Assembly (NCBI RefSeq): GCF_001184025.1
Contig: NZ_BBYG01000010.1
Span: forward strand, 558,001 to 622,000
Source: Streptomyces maremycinicus
GTDB taxonomy: Bacteria > Actinomycetota > Actinomycetes > Streptomycetales > Streptomycetaceae
Length of the DNA stretch: 64,000 bases
Reading direction: 5' to 3'
In this document: in pieces, positions 40,320 through 48,985 of the stretch
Layout of the letters: each line of letters starts with the position of its first letter
How positions within the stretch are numbered: the stretch's first letter is position 1
Made by a program: the position numbers and the translations under genes
The notes under the pieces: generated by a model
Seen by the model: only the letters and a program-made list of their open reading frames with translations
Told to the model about the DNA's origin: nothing
The model's database searches: none

Positions 40320-40944
40320 GCGTCATCCGAGGGGTGCCGCGCACCGCGTACGCGGGCAGCCGGGCGTCGTGCAGGAACGCGGGGGACAGGGACAGTCCGA
40401 ACCGCCGCTCCACGACGCCGAGGCTGCGCCGGTAGCCCGTGCGGTGGTCCTCGTCCTCCGGCGGGAGGAAGGTGTTCCCGTCACGGGACAGGATGCCCGC
40501 GGCGATCAGGTCGGGCAGCAGCAGATCCGGCTCCGCGCCCCACCGCCACACTTCCTCGCGCAGCCCGTAGCCGGTGACGAACACGCCGTCGCGCGCGTAG
40601 TGGACGTCGGCGGGCGGGTGCTCCTGGGGCGGCACGTACCGCACGACCTCCACGCCGCCGCGCGACATCTCCGCCAGCAGGTCCCCGCCGGTCGAGTCCC
40701 CGTACTCCAGGGCGAACGACCATTCCCCGGAGCTGCCGACCCGGACCACGCCGTCCCCGTCCTCGGCCGGCCGCCACTGCGTGATCCCGAGCCGCCACAC
40801 CTCGGCGTCGGTGATCGGCTCGGTGGCCCCGCCCGGGTCGGCGCCCATGCGGCGGGCCAGCTCCTCGGGGGAGATCCCGCGCGCGAACACGACGCTGGAC
40901 ATCCAGCCGTCCAGATCCACCAGCCACACGATTCCGTCGGTCAT
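40309..40944 (-). CDS. DUF6461-like protein
   Basis: A 211-aa soluble protein opening GIVWLVDLDGWMSSVVFARGISPEELARRMGA, the pattern of the actinobacterial DUF6461 family: a beta-hairpin, then a helix carrying the EELARRMG motif. Later motifs are WRLGITQWRPA, SGEWSFALEYGDS and DLLAEMSRGGVEVV. These proteins are often multicopy in Streptomyces and have been seen near contact-dependent or defence-type genes, but no activity is established. The ATG at 40944 lacks a ribosome binding site; TAGCTT (40952-40957, minus strand) is 7 nt away, so it is probably leaderless. The gene for a P-loop kinase lies 10 bp upstream in the same direction. The tail overlaps the convergent operon end by 11 bp. Confidence 0.7.
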   Translation of the reverse strand: MTDGIVWLVDLDGWMSSVVFARGISPEELARRMGADPGGATEPITDAEVWRLGITQWRPAEDGDGVVRVGSSGEWSFALEYGDSTGGDLLAEMSRGGVEVVRYVPPQEHPPADVHYARDGVFVTGYGLREEVWRWGAEPDLLLPDLIAAGILSRDGNTFLPPEDEDHRTGYRRSLGVVERRFGLSLSPAFLHDARLPAYAVRGTPRMTLSP

Positions 40945-40954
40945 GGGCTCGAAG

Positions 40955-41635
40955 CTAACCCGCGGCACCGACAACGCCCCCGGACGGCCGGGGCGGCACG
41001 GGCAGCGGCACGACCAGATCGGCGCGGTCCCTCGTCGTCGCCACCAGTTCGGCGTTGCGCTCGTCACTGCGCCGCACCCACTCCACCGCCTCCTCGTGGC
41101 CCTTGCCGAACCGCTCGTGCCGGGCGATCAGCCGGCGGACGCGCTCGTCCTCGTCGGACTCGCAGAACCACACCTCGTCCAGCGCGTCCCGGACCCGCGC
41201 CCACGCCCCCGTGCCGAGCAGGAGGTAGTTGCCCTCCGTGACGACCAGGCGGGCCGTCGGCGGAACCGGCACGGCCCCCGCGAGCGGCTGCTCCAGCTCC
41301 CGCTCGAAGCCCGGCGCGTACACCGGGTCCGCGCCGTCCGTCTCCTCCCGCAGCCGCCGCAGCAGGGCCGCGTACCCCGCCGCGTCGAAGGTGTCGGGCG
41401 CACCCTTGCGGTGCCGTCGGCCGAGGCGGTCGAGTTCGACGTCGGCGAGATGGAAGCCGTCCATCGGCACGTGCGCGACCCAGGGGTCCCCGGCGCCGTT
41501 CAGCTCGCGCACCAGGCCCTCGGCGAGCGTCGTCTTGCCCGCGCCCGGACTGCCCGCGATCCCGAGGAGTACGCGCCGGCCGCCGTCCCCGGCGAGAACA
41601 CGGGCCCGGACCAGCAGATCGTCGAAAGTGAGCAC
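40955..41635 (-). CDS. P-loop kinase, nucleoside/fructose kinase-like (PRK/uridine kinase family)
   Basis: A 226-aa kinase. Walker A is GIAGSPGAGKTTLAEGL (about residues 25-41). DGFHLADVELDRLGRRHRKGAPDTFD is the substrate loop seen in phosphoribulokinase/uridine kinase-like proteins such as YggC and FrcK. YAPGFERELEQP and VVTEGNYLLL complete the core, and RHERFGKGHEEAVEWVRRSDERNAELV forms the lid. The substrate may be a sugar, pantothenate-like or nucleoside molecule; motifs do not decide. The GTG at 41635 has no clear ribosome binding site, so the start is approximate. The DUF6461-like gene follows 10 bp later, so the two may be co-transcribed. The divergent neighbour at 41701 is SnoaL-like. 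Confidence 0.82.
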   Translation of the reverse strand: MLTFDDLLVRARVLAGDGGRRVLLGIAGSPGAGKTTLAEGLVRELNGAGDPWVAHVPMDGFHLADVELDRLGRRHRKGAPDTFDAAGYAALLRRLREETDGADPVYAPGFERELEQPLAGAVPVPPTARLVVTEGNYLLLGTGAWARVRDALDEVWFCESDEDERVRRLIARHERFGKGHEEAVEWVRRSDERNAELVATTRDRADLVVPLPVPPRPSGGVVGAAG

Positions 41636-41700
41636 ACAGCAGAGTGTCGCAGTCTCTGGAAGGAGACCCCACGGAGATCCGCGACGAAAGGAGGCCGACC

Positions 41701-42096
41701 GTGTCCGACGACGAGCGGCAGATCCGCACCCTGATCACCCGCTGGGCCGACGCCGTCCACCGGGGCGACCTCGACACCGTCCTCGACCAGCACGCCGAGG
41801 ACCTGGTGATGTACGACGTGCCCGCGCCCCACGAGGGAATCCGGGGCCTCGCCGCCTACCGCGCGACCTGGCCGCCCTTCTTCGTCTGGCAGGCGCAGGG
41901 CGCCCGCTTCGACATCGACACCCTCGACGTCACCGCGGGTCACGACGTCGCCTACGCCCACGCGCTGCTGCGCTGCGGCACGCCCGAGGAGCTCGCCGAG
42001 TGTCCGAGCCTGCGGCTGCGGCTCACCTTCGGGCTGCGCAAGGAGCACGGCCGCTGGCTCATCGCCCACGAACACCACTCCTTCCCGCACGACTGA
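41701..42096 (+). CDS. SnoaL-like / NTF2-fold protein
   Basis: A 131-aa small barrel protein with the SnoaL pattern: an N-terminal helix RQIRTLITRWADAVHRGD, HAEDLVMYDVPAP, AAYRATWPPFF, and final strands LRLTFGLRKEHGRWLIAHEHHSFP. The GTG at 41701 has AAAGGAGG 7 nt upstream, which fixes the start; the open frame upstream is ignored. The close form DLDTVLDQHAEDLVMYDVP resembles proteins annotated as ketosteroid-isomerase-like or DUF4440. The HEHHS terminus is common in this group and may be a metal or ligand site. It stands divergent to the kinase and 70 nt before the HAD/GH65 pair, whose transcript it may share. Confidence 0.8.
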   Translation: MSDDERQIRTLITRWADAVHRGDLDTVLDQHAEDLVMYDVPAPHEGIRGLAAYRATWPPFFVWQAQGARFDIDTLDVTAGHDVAYAHALLRCGTPEELAECPSLRLRLTFGLRKEHGRWLIAHEHHSFPHD

Positions 42097-42166
42097 CCGC
42101 GTGTGGCGCGCGACACACCCGCGAGAGACCCCGGTGAGAGACCCGATGTGGGGGAACGAGGGCCCT

Positions 42167-42943
42167 ATGACGTCGACGCTCGGTCTCCCCGCAACGATCC
42201 AGGCCTGTCTCTTCGACCTCGACGGGGTCGTCACCCGAACGGCCGTGGTGCACGCGGCCGCCTGGAAGGAGACCTTCGACGCGTTCCTGTACGCGCGCGG
42301 GGACGACGACTTCCGCCCGTTCGACGAGACCCACGACTACGGCGAGTACGTCGACGGCCGCCCCCGCGCCGACGGCGTCCGCACCTTCCTCGCCTCCCGG
42401 GGCATCGAACTGCCCGAGGGCGAACCGGGTGACCCGCCCGACGCGCGGACCGTCCACGGGCTGGGCAACCGCAAGAACGAACTGCTCCTGGAGAAGATCC
42501 GCACCCAGGGCGTCGAGCCGTACGACGGCACCCTGCGCTACATCGCGGCGGCCCGCGCGCGCGGCCTGCGGACGGCGATCGTCTCCTCCAGCGCCAACAC
42601 CCGCGACGTGCTGCGTTCGATCGACGCCGAGGACCTCTTCGAGGTGCGGATCGACGGCGTCGTGGCGGCCGAGCGGGATCTGCCGGGCAAGCCGCGCCCC
42701 GACACGTTCCTGGCCGCCGCCCGCGATCTCGGCGTCGAGCCGTCGCGGGCGGCCGTCTTCGAGGACGCGCTGGCCGGGATGGACGCGGGCCGCGCCGGGA
42801 ACTTCGGGTACGTCGTCGGTGTCGACCGGGTCGGGCAGACCGACGCGCTCTACACGCACGGCGCGGACATCGTGGTGAAGGACCTCGCGGACCTCGCCGA
42901 CCTCGCGGGTGGCGTCGAGGGCGACCGGGGGGAGCGGCAGTGA
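42167..42943 (+). CDS. Beta-phosphoglucomutase-like HAD hydrolase
   Basis: A 258-aa HAD-superfamily protein of the beta-PGM subfamily. Nucleophile Asp17 and acid/base Asp19 lie in CLFDLDGVVT. The cap domain (about 30-110) includes HDYGEYVDGRPRADGVRTFL. Motif II is AIVSSSAN, motif III GKPRPDTF and motif IV FEDALAGMDAG. Beta-PGM converts beta-glucose-1-phosphate to glucose-6-phosphate. The 4-nt overlap (GTGA) with the GH65 phosphorylase, which makes that very intermediate, strongly supports this role. Among several starts, ATG 42167 best matches the family N-terminus. Confidence 0.9.
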   Translation: MTSTLGLPATIQACLFDLDGVVTRTAVVHAAAWKETFDAFLYARGDDDFRPFDETHDYGEYVDGRPRADGVRTFLASRGIELPEGEPGDPPDARTVHGLGNRKNELLLEKIRTQGVEPYDGTLRYIAAARARGLRTAIVSSSANTRDVLRSIDAEDLFEVRIDGVVAAERDLPGKPRPDTFLAAARDLGVEPSRAAVFEDALAGMDAGRAGNFGYVVGVDRVGQTDALYTHGADIVVKDLADLADLAGGVEGDRGERQ

Positions 42944-45282
42944 TCACGGACCGGTCCTACACGGTCGAGCCCTGGTGCGTACGCGAGACGCGGCTCGACC
43001 TCGACGTCCTGGCCCAGAGCGAGTCCGTCTTCGCACTCTCCAACGGGCACGTCGGCTGGCGCGGCAATCTGGACGAGGGCGAGCCGCACGGGCTGCCCGG
43101 CGCCTACCTCAACGGTGTGCACGAACTTCACCCGCTGCCCTACGCCGAGGCGGGCTACGGCTACCCGGAGTCCGGGCAGACCGTCATCAACGTCACCAAC
43201 GGCAAGATCCTTCGGCTGCTGGTCGACGACGAGCCGTTCGACCTGCGCTACGGGCGGCTCGTCACCCACGAGCGGGTGCTCGACCTGCGCCGGGGCGTCC
43301 TCGAACGGACCTGTGAGTGGACCTCGCCCGCCGGGTCCACGGTCCGGGTGCGCTCGACCCGGCTGGTCTCGCTCACCCAGCGGGCCGTGGCCGCCGTCGC
43401 CTACGAGGTGGAGGCCGTCGGCAGCAGCTCCCGGGTGGTGATCCAGTCCGAGCTGGTCACCAACGAGAGCCTGCCCGACCCGAACGGCGACCCGCGTGCG
43501 GCCCGGGCCCTGAAGTCACCGCTGGAGCCGGAGGAGGACGTGGCCGTCGGCCGTCGGCTGCGGCTCGTCCACCGCACCAAGCGCAGCGGGCTGCGGGTGG
43601 CGGTCGCCGCCGACCACGAGGTCACCGGCCCCGAGCGGACCACCGTCGACAGCGAGAGCAACGTCGACGTCGCCCGGCTGACCGTCACCTCCGTGCTGGA
43701 GCCCGGCGAGACGCTGCGGGTGGAGAAGCTCGTCGCGCACGGCTGGTCGGGCGCCCGCTCCCGGCCCGCGATGAGCGACCAGGTCGAGGCGGCCCTCGCG
43801 GCGGCCGGGCACAGCGGCTGGGCGGGTCTGCTGGAGGACCAGCGCGCCTACCTCGACGACTTCTGGTCTCGCGCGGACGTCGAGGTCGACGGTGACGAGG
43901 AGATCCAGCAGGCCGTCCGCTTCGCGCTCTTCCACGTGCTCCAGGCCGGTGCCCGCGCCGAGCAACGCGCCATCCCCGCCAAGGGGCTGACCGGGTCCGG
44001 CTACGACGGCCACGCCTTCTGGGACACCGAGACCTTCGTGCTGCCCCTGCTCACCTACACCGCGCCCGGCGCCGTCGCCGAGGCCCTGCGCTGGCGGCAG
44101 AACACCCTGCCCGCCGCCCGCGAACGGGCCGTCCAACTCGGCCTGCGCGGCGCCGCGTTCCCCTGGCGGACGATCGAGGGTTCGGAAGGGTCGGCGTACT
44201 GGCCGGCCGGAACCGCCGCCTTCCATGTCAACGCCGACATCGCCGACGCCGTGGTCCGCTACGTCACCGCGACCGGGGACCGGGACTTCGAAGCGGCCAC
44301 CGGTGTCGAACTGCTGGTGGAGACCGCCCGGCTGTGGCGCTCGCTCGGCCACCACGACGCGCACGGCACCTTCCACATCGACGGCGTCACCGGGCCCGAC
44401 GAGTACAGCGCGGTCGCCGACGACAACACCTACACCAACCTCATGGCCCGGGCGAACCTCCTCGCCGCCGCCGACGTCGTCGCACGGCACCCGGGCGAGG
44501 CAGCCCGGCTCGGCGTGGACGCGGAGGAGAGCGCGGCCTGGCGCGACGCGGCCGAAGCGGTGCACCTGCCCTACAACCACGAACTCGGCGTGCACGAACA
44601 GCACGCGGGCTTCACCCGCTACCAGCAGTGGGACTTCGCCGGCACCCGGCCCGACCAGTACCCCCTGCTGCTCAACTTCCCGTACTTCGACCTCTATCGC
44701 AAACAGGTCGTCAAGCAGGCCGACCTGGTGCTGGCGATGTACACCTGCGCCGACCACTTCGACGAGGAGCAGATCGCCCGCAACTTCGCCTACTACGAGC
44801 CCCTGACCGTCCGCGACTCCTCCCTCTCGGCGTGCAGCCAGGCGGTGATCGCCGCCCAGTCGGGCCATCTGGAGCTGGCCTACGACTACACGACCGAGGC
44901 CGCGCTGATGGACCTGGCCGACCTGGAGCACAACACGCGCGACGGGCTGCACATCGCGTCCCTGGCGGGCACCTGGATGGCCCTGGTCGCCGGGTTCGGC
45001 GGGCTGCGCGGTGACCGCGAGGGCCTGCGGTTCGCGCCCCGGCTGCCGGAGCGGTTCAGCCGTCTCGCCTTCAGCGTCCAACTCCTCGGCCGCCGCCTGC
45101 GGGTGGAGATAGGCCCGGACAAGGCCACGTACACCCTGCTGTCCGGCTCGCCCCTGACGATCCAGCACCACGGCGCCCCCGTGCTGGTGAACGGCGACGG
45201 ACCCGTGGTGCGCGCCCTGCCGCCCGTGCCGGACCGGCCGACACCCCGGCAGCCCCCGCATCGCGGGCCGAACACCCGCTGA
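42940..45282 (+). CDS. GH65 glycoside phosphorylase (maltose/trehalose/kojibiose type)
   Basis: A 780-aa cytosolic enzyme. Family GH65 cleaves alpha-glucosides with phosphate, inverting to beta-glucose-1-phosphate. Domains: an N-terminal beta-sandwich (1-270), a helical linker, an (alpha/alpha)6 barrel (about 320-690) and a C-terminal beta-sheet. The catalytic acid is Glu488 in VTGPDEYSAVADDN; phosphate-site motifs include RDSSLSACSQAV. The GHAFWDTE motif is typical. The GTG start overlaps the HAD stop by 4 nt, with GGGGGGAGC as ribosome binding site. The specific disaccharide cannot be set by eye. Together the pair would route a disaccharide to glucose-6-phosphate with one ATP saved. A small CCGCCGG/CCGGCGG hairpin (45284-45305) follows. 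Confidence 0.92.
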   Translation: MITDRSYTVEPWCVRETRLDLDVLAQSESVFALSNGHVGWRGNLDEGEPHGLPGAYLNGVHELHPLPYAEAGYGYPESGQTVINVTNGKILRLLVDDEPFDLRYGRLVTHERVLDLRRGVLERTCEWTSPAGSTVRVRSTRLVSLTQRAVAAVAYEVEAVGSSSRVVIQSELVTNESLPDPNGDPRAARALKSPLEPEEDVAVGRRLRLVHRTKRSGLRVAVAADHEVTGPERTTVDSESNVDVARLTVTSVLEPGETLRVEKLVAHGWSGARSRPAMSDQVEAALAAAGHSGWAGLLEDQRAYLDDFWSRADVEVDGDEEIQQAVRFALFHVLQAGARAEQRAIPAKGLTGSGYDGHAFWDTETFVLPLLTYTAPGAVAEALRWRQNTLPAARERAVQLGLRGAAFPWRTIEGSEGSAYWPAGTAAFHVNADIADAVVRYVTATGDRDFEAATGVELLVETARLWRSLGHHDAHGTFHIDGVTGPDEYSAVADDNTYTNLMARANLLAAADVVARHPGEAARLGVDAEESAAWRDAAEAVHLPYNHELGVHEQHAGFTRYQQWDFAGTRPDQYPLLLNFPYFDLYRKQVVKQADLVLAMYTCADHFDEEQIARNFAYYEPLTVRDSSLSACSQAVIAAQSGHLELAYDYTTEAALMDLADLEHNTRDGLHIASLAGTWMALVAGFGGLRGDREGLRFAPRLPERFSRLAFSVQLLGRRLRVEIGPDKATYTLLSGSPLTIQHHGAPVLVNGDGPVVRALPPVPDRPTPRQPPHRGPNTR

Positions 45283-45283
45283 G

Positions 45284-45305
45284 CCGCCGGCCCGGTGTCC
45301 GGCGG
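45284..45305 (+). terminator. 7-bp hairpin just after the GH65 stop
   Basis: CCGCCGG (45284-45290) and CCGGCGG (45299-45305), 1 nt past the stop codon. Short, so a partial terminator at best. Confidence 0.4.
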
Positions 45306-45370
45306 TGTGTTTCCCGGCCGCCGGGTGCTGGTAGGTAGGGGAGGAGTCGGAGGCGGCGAGGGGGAACGGC

Positions 45371-46237
45371 ATGGCGCAGAGTGGGCACGAGGGACGGCTC
45401 GCGGACGAGTTCTTCACGGCGGGCGGCTCGTCGTTCGGCGAGTTCCTGGCGGCGCACCGTCCCGAACTGCTGCCGACGCGTGGCCCGTTCGCCGACGGTG
45501 TGCGGGGCGGGGCGGACGGCTTCCCGCACGGTACGACGGTGCTGGCCCTCGTCTACCGCGACGGTGTGCTCATCGCCGGCGACCGCCGGGCCACGATGGG
45601 CAACCTCATCGCGCAGCGCGACCTGGAGAAGGTGCACCCGGCCGACGAGCACACCGCCGTCGCCTTCGCCGGCACCGTCGGCCTCGCCGTGGACATGGTG
45701 AAGCTGTACCAGGTCGAGCTCGCGCACTTCGAGAAGGTCGAGGGCATCCCCATGACCCTCGGCGCGAAGGCCCGCAGACTGGCCACGATGATCCGGCAGA
45801 ACCTCGGCCAGGCCATGCAGGGCCTCGCCGTCGTCCCCCTCCTCGCGGGCTACGACACGGCCGCCGCCCCGGGGGCCGGGGGCCGCATCTTCAGCTTCGA
45901 CGTGGCGGGCGGCCTCTACGAGAAGACGCCCTTCCACGCCGAGGGCTCCGGATCCCCCTACGCCCGCGGGGCGTTGAAGAAGCTGTACCGCGCCGGTATG
46001 TCCCGGCGCGAGGCGGCGCTGGCCGCGCTCCAGGCGCTGTTCGACGCGGCCGACGACGACTCCGCGACCGGCGGCCCCGACATCGGCCGTCGGATCTTCC
46101 CGATCGTCTCGGTCATCACCGAGGAGGGCTTCGAGCGGCTGTCCGCGGCGGAGACGGAGCGGCTCAGCCACGAGATGGTCGAACAGCGCCGGGACAGGCC
46201 GGACGGCCCCCACGCCACCGAACCACCCGCGTCGTAG
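45371..46237 (+). CDS. prcB: Proteasome beta subunit, orphan copy
   Basis: A 288-aa 20S proteasome beta subunit. A 54-aa propeptide (with SSFGEFLAAHRPELLP) ends at PHG, and autocleavage would expose catalytic Thr55 in HGTTVLALVYRDGVLIAGDRRAT. Conserved GDRRATMGN, KVHPADEHTAVAFAGT, MIRQNLGQAMQGLAVVPL, GSGSPYARGALKKLYR and DDDSATGGPD follow the standard PrcB. Normally prcB sits in an operon with prcA, a Pup gene and ARC/dop genes; none is here, upstream or downstream. It may be a second, variant beta subunit that joins the housekeeping alpha rings, or a relocated copy. The ATG has GAGGGGGA 8-10 nt upstream. A triple GTAGCC repeat (46236-46253) follows the stop. Confidence 0.9.
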   Translation: MAQSGHEGRLADEFFTAGGSSFGEFLAAHRPELLPTRGPFADGVRGGADGFPHGTTVLALVYRDGVLIAGDRRATMGNLIAQRDLEKVHPADEHTAVAFAGTVGLAVDMVKLYQVELAHFEKVEGIPMTLGAKARRLATMIRQNLGQAMQGLAVVPLLAGYDTAAAPGAGGRIFSFDVAGGLYEKTPFHAEGSGSPYARGALKKLYRAGMSRREAALAALQALFDAADDDSATGGPDIGRRIFPIVSVITEEGFERLSAAETERLSHEMVEQRRDRPDGPHATEPPAS

Positions 46238-46331
46238 CCGTAGCCGTAGCCTGCCGTCGGGGGTGTCGACGCCGAGTCGACGAGATCTGGGACCGGCCGC
46301 TCCGGGGCCGTGCGGCGGGGGAGGGGCGGGC

Positions 46332-47291
46332 TCAGGCGCGTACGCCGTGTTCCTTGCGGCGTCTGGTGATCTGCTGGACCGGGTCGCCGGTGTACGACCA
46401 GGGAGTGCGGGTCGCCCGGTGGCCGAGGATCCGCAGCAGGGGCGCCGCCACCTCCGCGGCCCCCGCCCAGCACGCGGCGTGCGCGAGGTAGTTGACGTCA
46501 CGCAGCTCGCCCGGGGCGACGGCGTCCTCCTTGCGGCCGGTGATCCAGCGCTCCCAGGTGCGGCGCACGTCGCCGACGGCGCCGTCGTTGGTCCAGTGCT
46601 GGCCGAGGCCCACCGCGCCGGAGCGCTCGTGCGAGGTGTCGAGGGCGTGGCGGAACTCCTCCACGCGCGCGTACTGCACCAGCACCGGCAGCGGACAGCC
46701 GGGCGGGGCCGAGCCGGCCGCGTCACGGGCGAAGTCGTACATCAGCCCGTGCGAGCCGTGCCAGCGGGCGGAGTAGTAGTGCAGCACCTGGAGGTGGCCC
46801 TCCATGCTGTACGGATCCCGCTGGTACAACTCGTCCCACCAGCGGGCCAGTTCCTGTCGCCGTACCCCGGCCGGATAGAGGCGGGCGACCGAGATCAGCG
46901 AGGTCCAGGGTGTCGGGTCGTCCGGGCAGGCCTCGGCGGCGGCCAGACACGCCAGCACCGCGCCGTCTGTCCGGCTCTGGTCGATCGGCACGCCGCGGCC
47001 CGCGGCGATCGCCAGGTTGAACGCCCGGGCGGTCTCCGTGGCCGCCCGCAGCACCAGCGCGTCGGCACTGTGCGGTTCGGCGGCCAGCCAGGTCTCCACG
47101 GTCGAACTGCCCGCGCAGGCCTGCGCCAGCAGCCGGACCCGGTGGCCGCGGGCGAGCCGGTCGGGGCCGGTGGCGCGCAGCAGGTCCCGCGGGCCCTGCC
47201 AGCGGCCGATGACGATGTCGTGCCGGGTGGCGGAGAGGGGAGCGTCCCCGCAGTCGGGGTCGAAGTCGGGAGCGAAACGGTCGCGAGCCAT
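46332..47291 (-). CDS. Helical-repeat protein of unknown function, operon partner of a permease
   Basis: A 319-aa protein, mainly helical with TPR-like stretches: RHDIVIGRWQGPRDLLRAT, TWLAAEPHSADALVLRAATETARAF, AAEACPDDPTPWTSLISVARL, QRDPYSMEGHLQVLHYYS and NYLAHAACWAGAAEVAAPLL. There is no membrane segment or signal peptide. I believe this family is widespread in Streptomyces without a known activity; the helical solenoid suggests protein binding. The ATG at 47291 has AGAGGGGA 5-6 nt upstream, and the permease stop is 11 nt away, so it is the distal gene of a two-gene operon. Confidence 0.7.
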   Translation of the reverse strand: MARDRFAPDFDPDCGDAPLSATRHDIVIGRWQGPRDLLRATGPDRLARGHRVRLLAQACAGSSTVETWLAAEPHSADALVLRAATETARAFNLAIAAGRGVPIDQSRTDGAVLACLAAAEACPDDPTPWTSLISVARLYPAGVRRQELARWWDELYQRDPYSMEGHLQVLHYYSARWHGSHGLMYDFARDAAGSAPPGCPLPVLVQYARVEEFRHALDTSHERSGAVGLGQHWTNDGAVGDVRRTWERWITGRKEDAVAPGELRDVNYLAHAACWAGAAEVAAPLLRILGHRATRTPWSYTGDPVQQITRRRKEHGVRA

Positions 47292-47302
47292 CAGGTCCCC
47301 TC

Positions 47303-48775
47303 TCAGAAGTCGGTGGAGAGGCCCTCGTGGCCGCCGGAGCGCGTGGTCGGGCGCCCCTCGGGCACGTAGTCGGCCTCGACGGTGCGTGCGGCGTCCAGCC
47401 GTGCGGGCCGGTAGTAGTCGCTGCCCTTCCGCCAGTACCAGAGCATCGGCACCAGTCCCGCGGCGAGCCCGCCGATGCCGATCGCGACCGCCGCGGGGGC
47501 CAGCTCACCGAGCGACTCCACGAAGATCCAGAACATGAACACGGCGCCGAACAGCGGCCACAGACCGCCGAGGACGAAGTCGGAGGGGGACCTCAGCAGC
47601 GTCCTGCGGTACGCGACGACCGCCGCCAGGCCCGCGAGACCGTAGTAGACGGCGATCTGGAGGCCGATCGCCGAGATGGCGTCGGCGAGGATGTCGCCCA
47701 CCGAGCCCAGGGCGTTGGAGGCCACGAACAGCACCAGCGCCACCACGCCCACCACCACGACGGCCACCCAGGGCGTGTTCCAGGTGCGGTGCACCCGGCC
47801 CAGCGCGGACGGCATCGTACGGTCGCGGCCCATCGCGAACAGCGAGCGCGTGACCTGGATCAGGGTCGTCTCCAGGGTGGCCACGGTGGACAGCAGCACG
47901 GCCACGACCAGCATCTTGCCGCCCCAGCCGGGCCACACCTCCTCGCCGAGCGCCGCCAGCACGTTCGCGCCCTCGTCCTGGACGCGCCGCGAGCCGAGGA
48001 CGACGTTCACCGCGATGGTGAAGACCTCGAAGAGGAGGAAGACGATGCCGACCCCGATCAGCCCCGCCAGGCCCGTCGTACGGCGGCTGTCGCGCGTCTC
48101 CTCACTGAGGTTGCTGCTCACGTCCCAGCCCCAGTAGTAGAACGCGGCGACCAGCGCGCCCGACGCGAAGCCGGACACCCCGTCGAAATGGCCGAACCCG
48201 AGCCAGGACCGGTCGAAGGACAGCGCGTTGTCCGTGTGGAAGACGGCGAGCACCGCGAACAGGGCCAGGATCGCCAGCTCCACACCGGACATGACGAGCT
48301 GTGCGCGCACGGTGAGCCGGGCCCCGCCCAGCACCACCGCCAGCATCACCAGGAACCAGGCGGCGCCGACGACCGTCGACAGCACCGTGCTGTCGGCGAG
48401 GCCCTCGTCGAACAGGGCGAGCGTCATCGACCCGGCCGGCAGGGAGCCCGCCACCATGAAGATGGTCGCCGAGATCACCAGCGCCCAGCCGCTGAGGAAG
48501 CCGAGGAAGGGGTGCAGCGTGCGTCCCACCCAGGAGTAGCTCGCCCCCGCGTTGACGTCGATCCGGCTGAGCCGGCTGAAGGCCAGCGCGATGCCCAGCA
48601 TCGGTATCGCGCAGTACAGCAGCGCCGCCGGCCCGGCCAGACCCACGGCGCCGGTCAGGACGGCCGTGGTGGCGGCGATGGAGTAGGCCGGCGCGCTGCC
48701 GGCGACCGCCATCACCACCGTGTCGAAGGTGCCCAGTACGTTCGCCTGGAGGCCTCTTCCGGTGCGGTTGCTCAT
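47303..48775 (-). CDS. APC-superfamily amino acid permease
   Basis: A 490-aa membrane protein with about 12 helices. The APC signatures are VLGTFDTVVMAVAGSAPAYSI in the first helix, SYSWVGRTLHPFLGFLSGWALVI and the consensus GWDVSSNLSEETRDSRR in the sixth region. The last feature resembles amino acid/polyamine/choline-type permeases. The longer frame to 48931 is open but the ATG at 48775 has GGAAAG about 10 nt upstream and fits family length. Substrate is probably an amino acid or amine; not determined. A strong vegetative promoter at 48958-48985 gives a leader of about 175 nt. The helical protein gene follows in the same operon. Confidence 0.9.
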   Translation of the reverse strand: MSNRTGRGLQANVLGTFDTVVMAVAGSAPAYSIAATTAVLTGAVGLAGPAALLYCAIPMLGIALAFSRLSRIDVNAGASYSWVGRTLHPFLGFLSGWALVISATIFMVAGSLPAGSMTLALFDEGLADSTVLSTVVGAAWFLVMLAVVLGGARLTVRAQLVMSGVELAILALFAVLAVFHTDNALSFDRSWLGFGHFDGVSGFASGALVAAFYYWGWDVSSNLSEETRDSRRTTGLAGLIGVGIVFLLFEVFTIAVNVVLGSRRVQDEGANVLAALGEEVWPGWGGKMLVVAVLLSTVATLETTLIQVTRSLFAMGRDRTMPSALGRVHRTWNTPWVAVVVVGVVALVLFVASNALGSVGDILADAISAIGLQIAVYYGLAGLAAVVAYRRTLLRSPSDFVLGGLWPLFGAVFMFWIFVESLGELAPAAVAIGIGGLAAGLVPMLWYWRKGSDYYRPARLDAARTVEADYVPEGRPTTRSGGHEGLSTDF

Positions 48776-48957
48776 GGTCGCGCTGCTTTCCGTCGTGCGC
48801 GCCGCCCGGGCGGGGACGACCCGGCGGCGTAGGGGGGTGAGGGGTGAGGCGCCGCCGCGTGTCGCGAGGGGGTGACCTCGGGGCGTCGGCGGGGCGGGGC
48901 GCGGAGGGGACCGTCCCAGCACTGTGTTCACGGGCGGTCACACCGAGTGTGCGAGTG

Positions 48958-48985
48958 ACTATAGCCCCACCGATTGAGCTTTCAA
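48958..48985 (-). promoter_or_regulatory. Strong vegetative promoter of the permease operon
   Basis: On the minus strand TTGAAA (48980-48985), a 16-nt spacer and TATAGT (48958-48963), close to consensus. It overlaps the sigma-B-like promoter that reads the opposite way. The transcript would have a leader of about 175 nt, rich in C and without an obvious riboswitch fold. Confidence 0.7.

Noticed and set aside
47327..48832. A 501-codon plus-strand frame
   Set aside because: Antisense to the amino acid permease; His/Arg/Gln-rich shadow translation.
48776..48950. Riboswitch in the permease leader
   Set aside because: The leader is long but C-rich, and I could not recognise any known conserved core.
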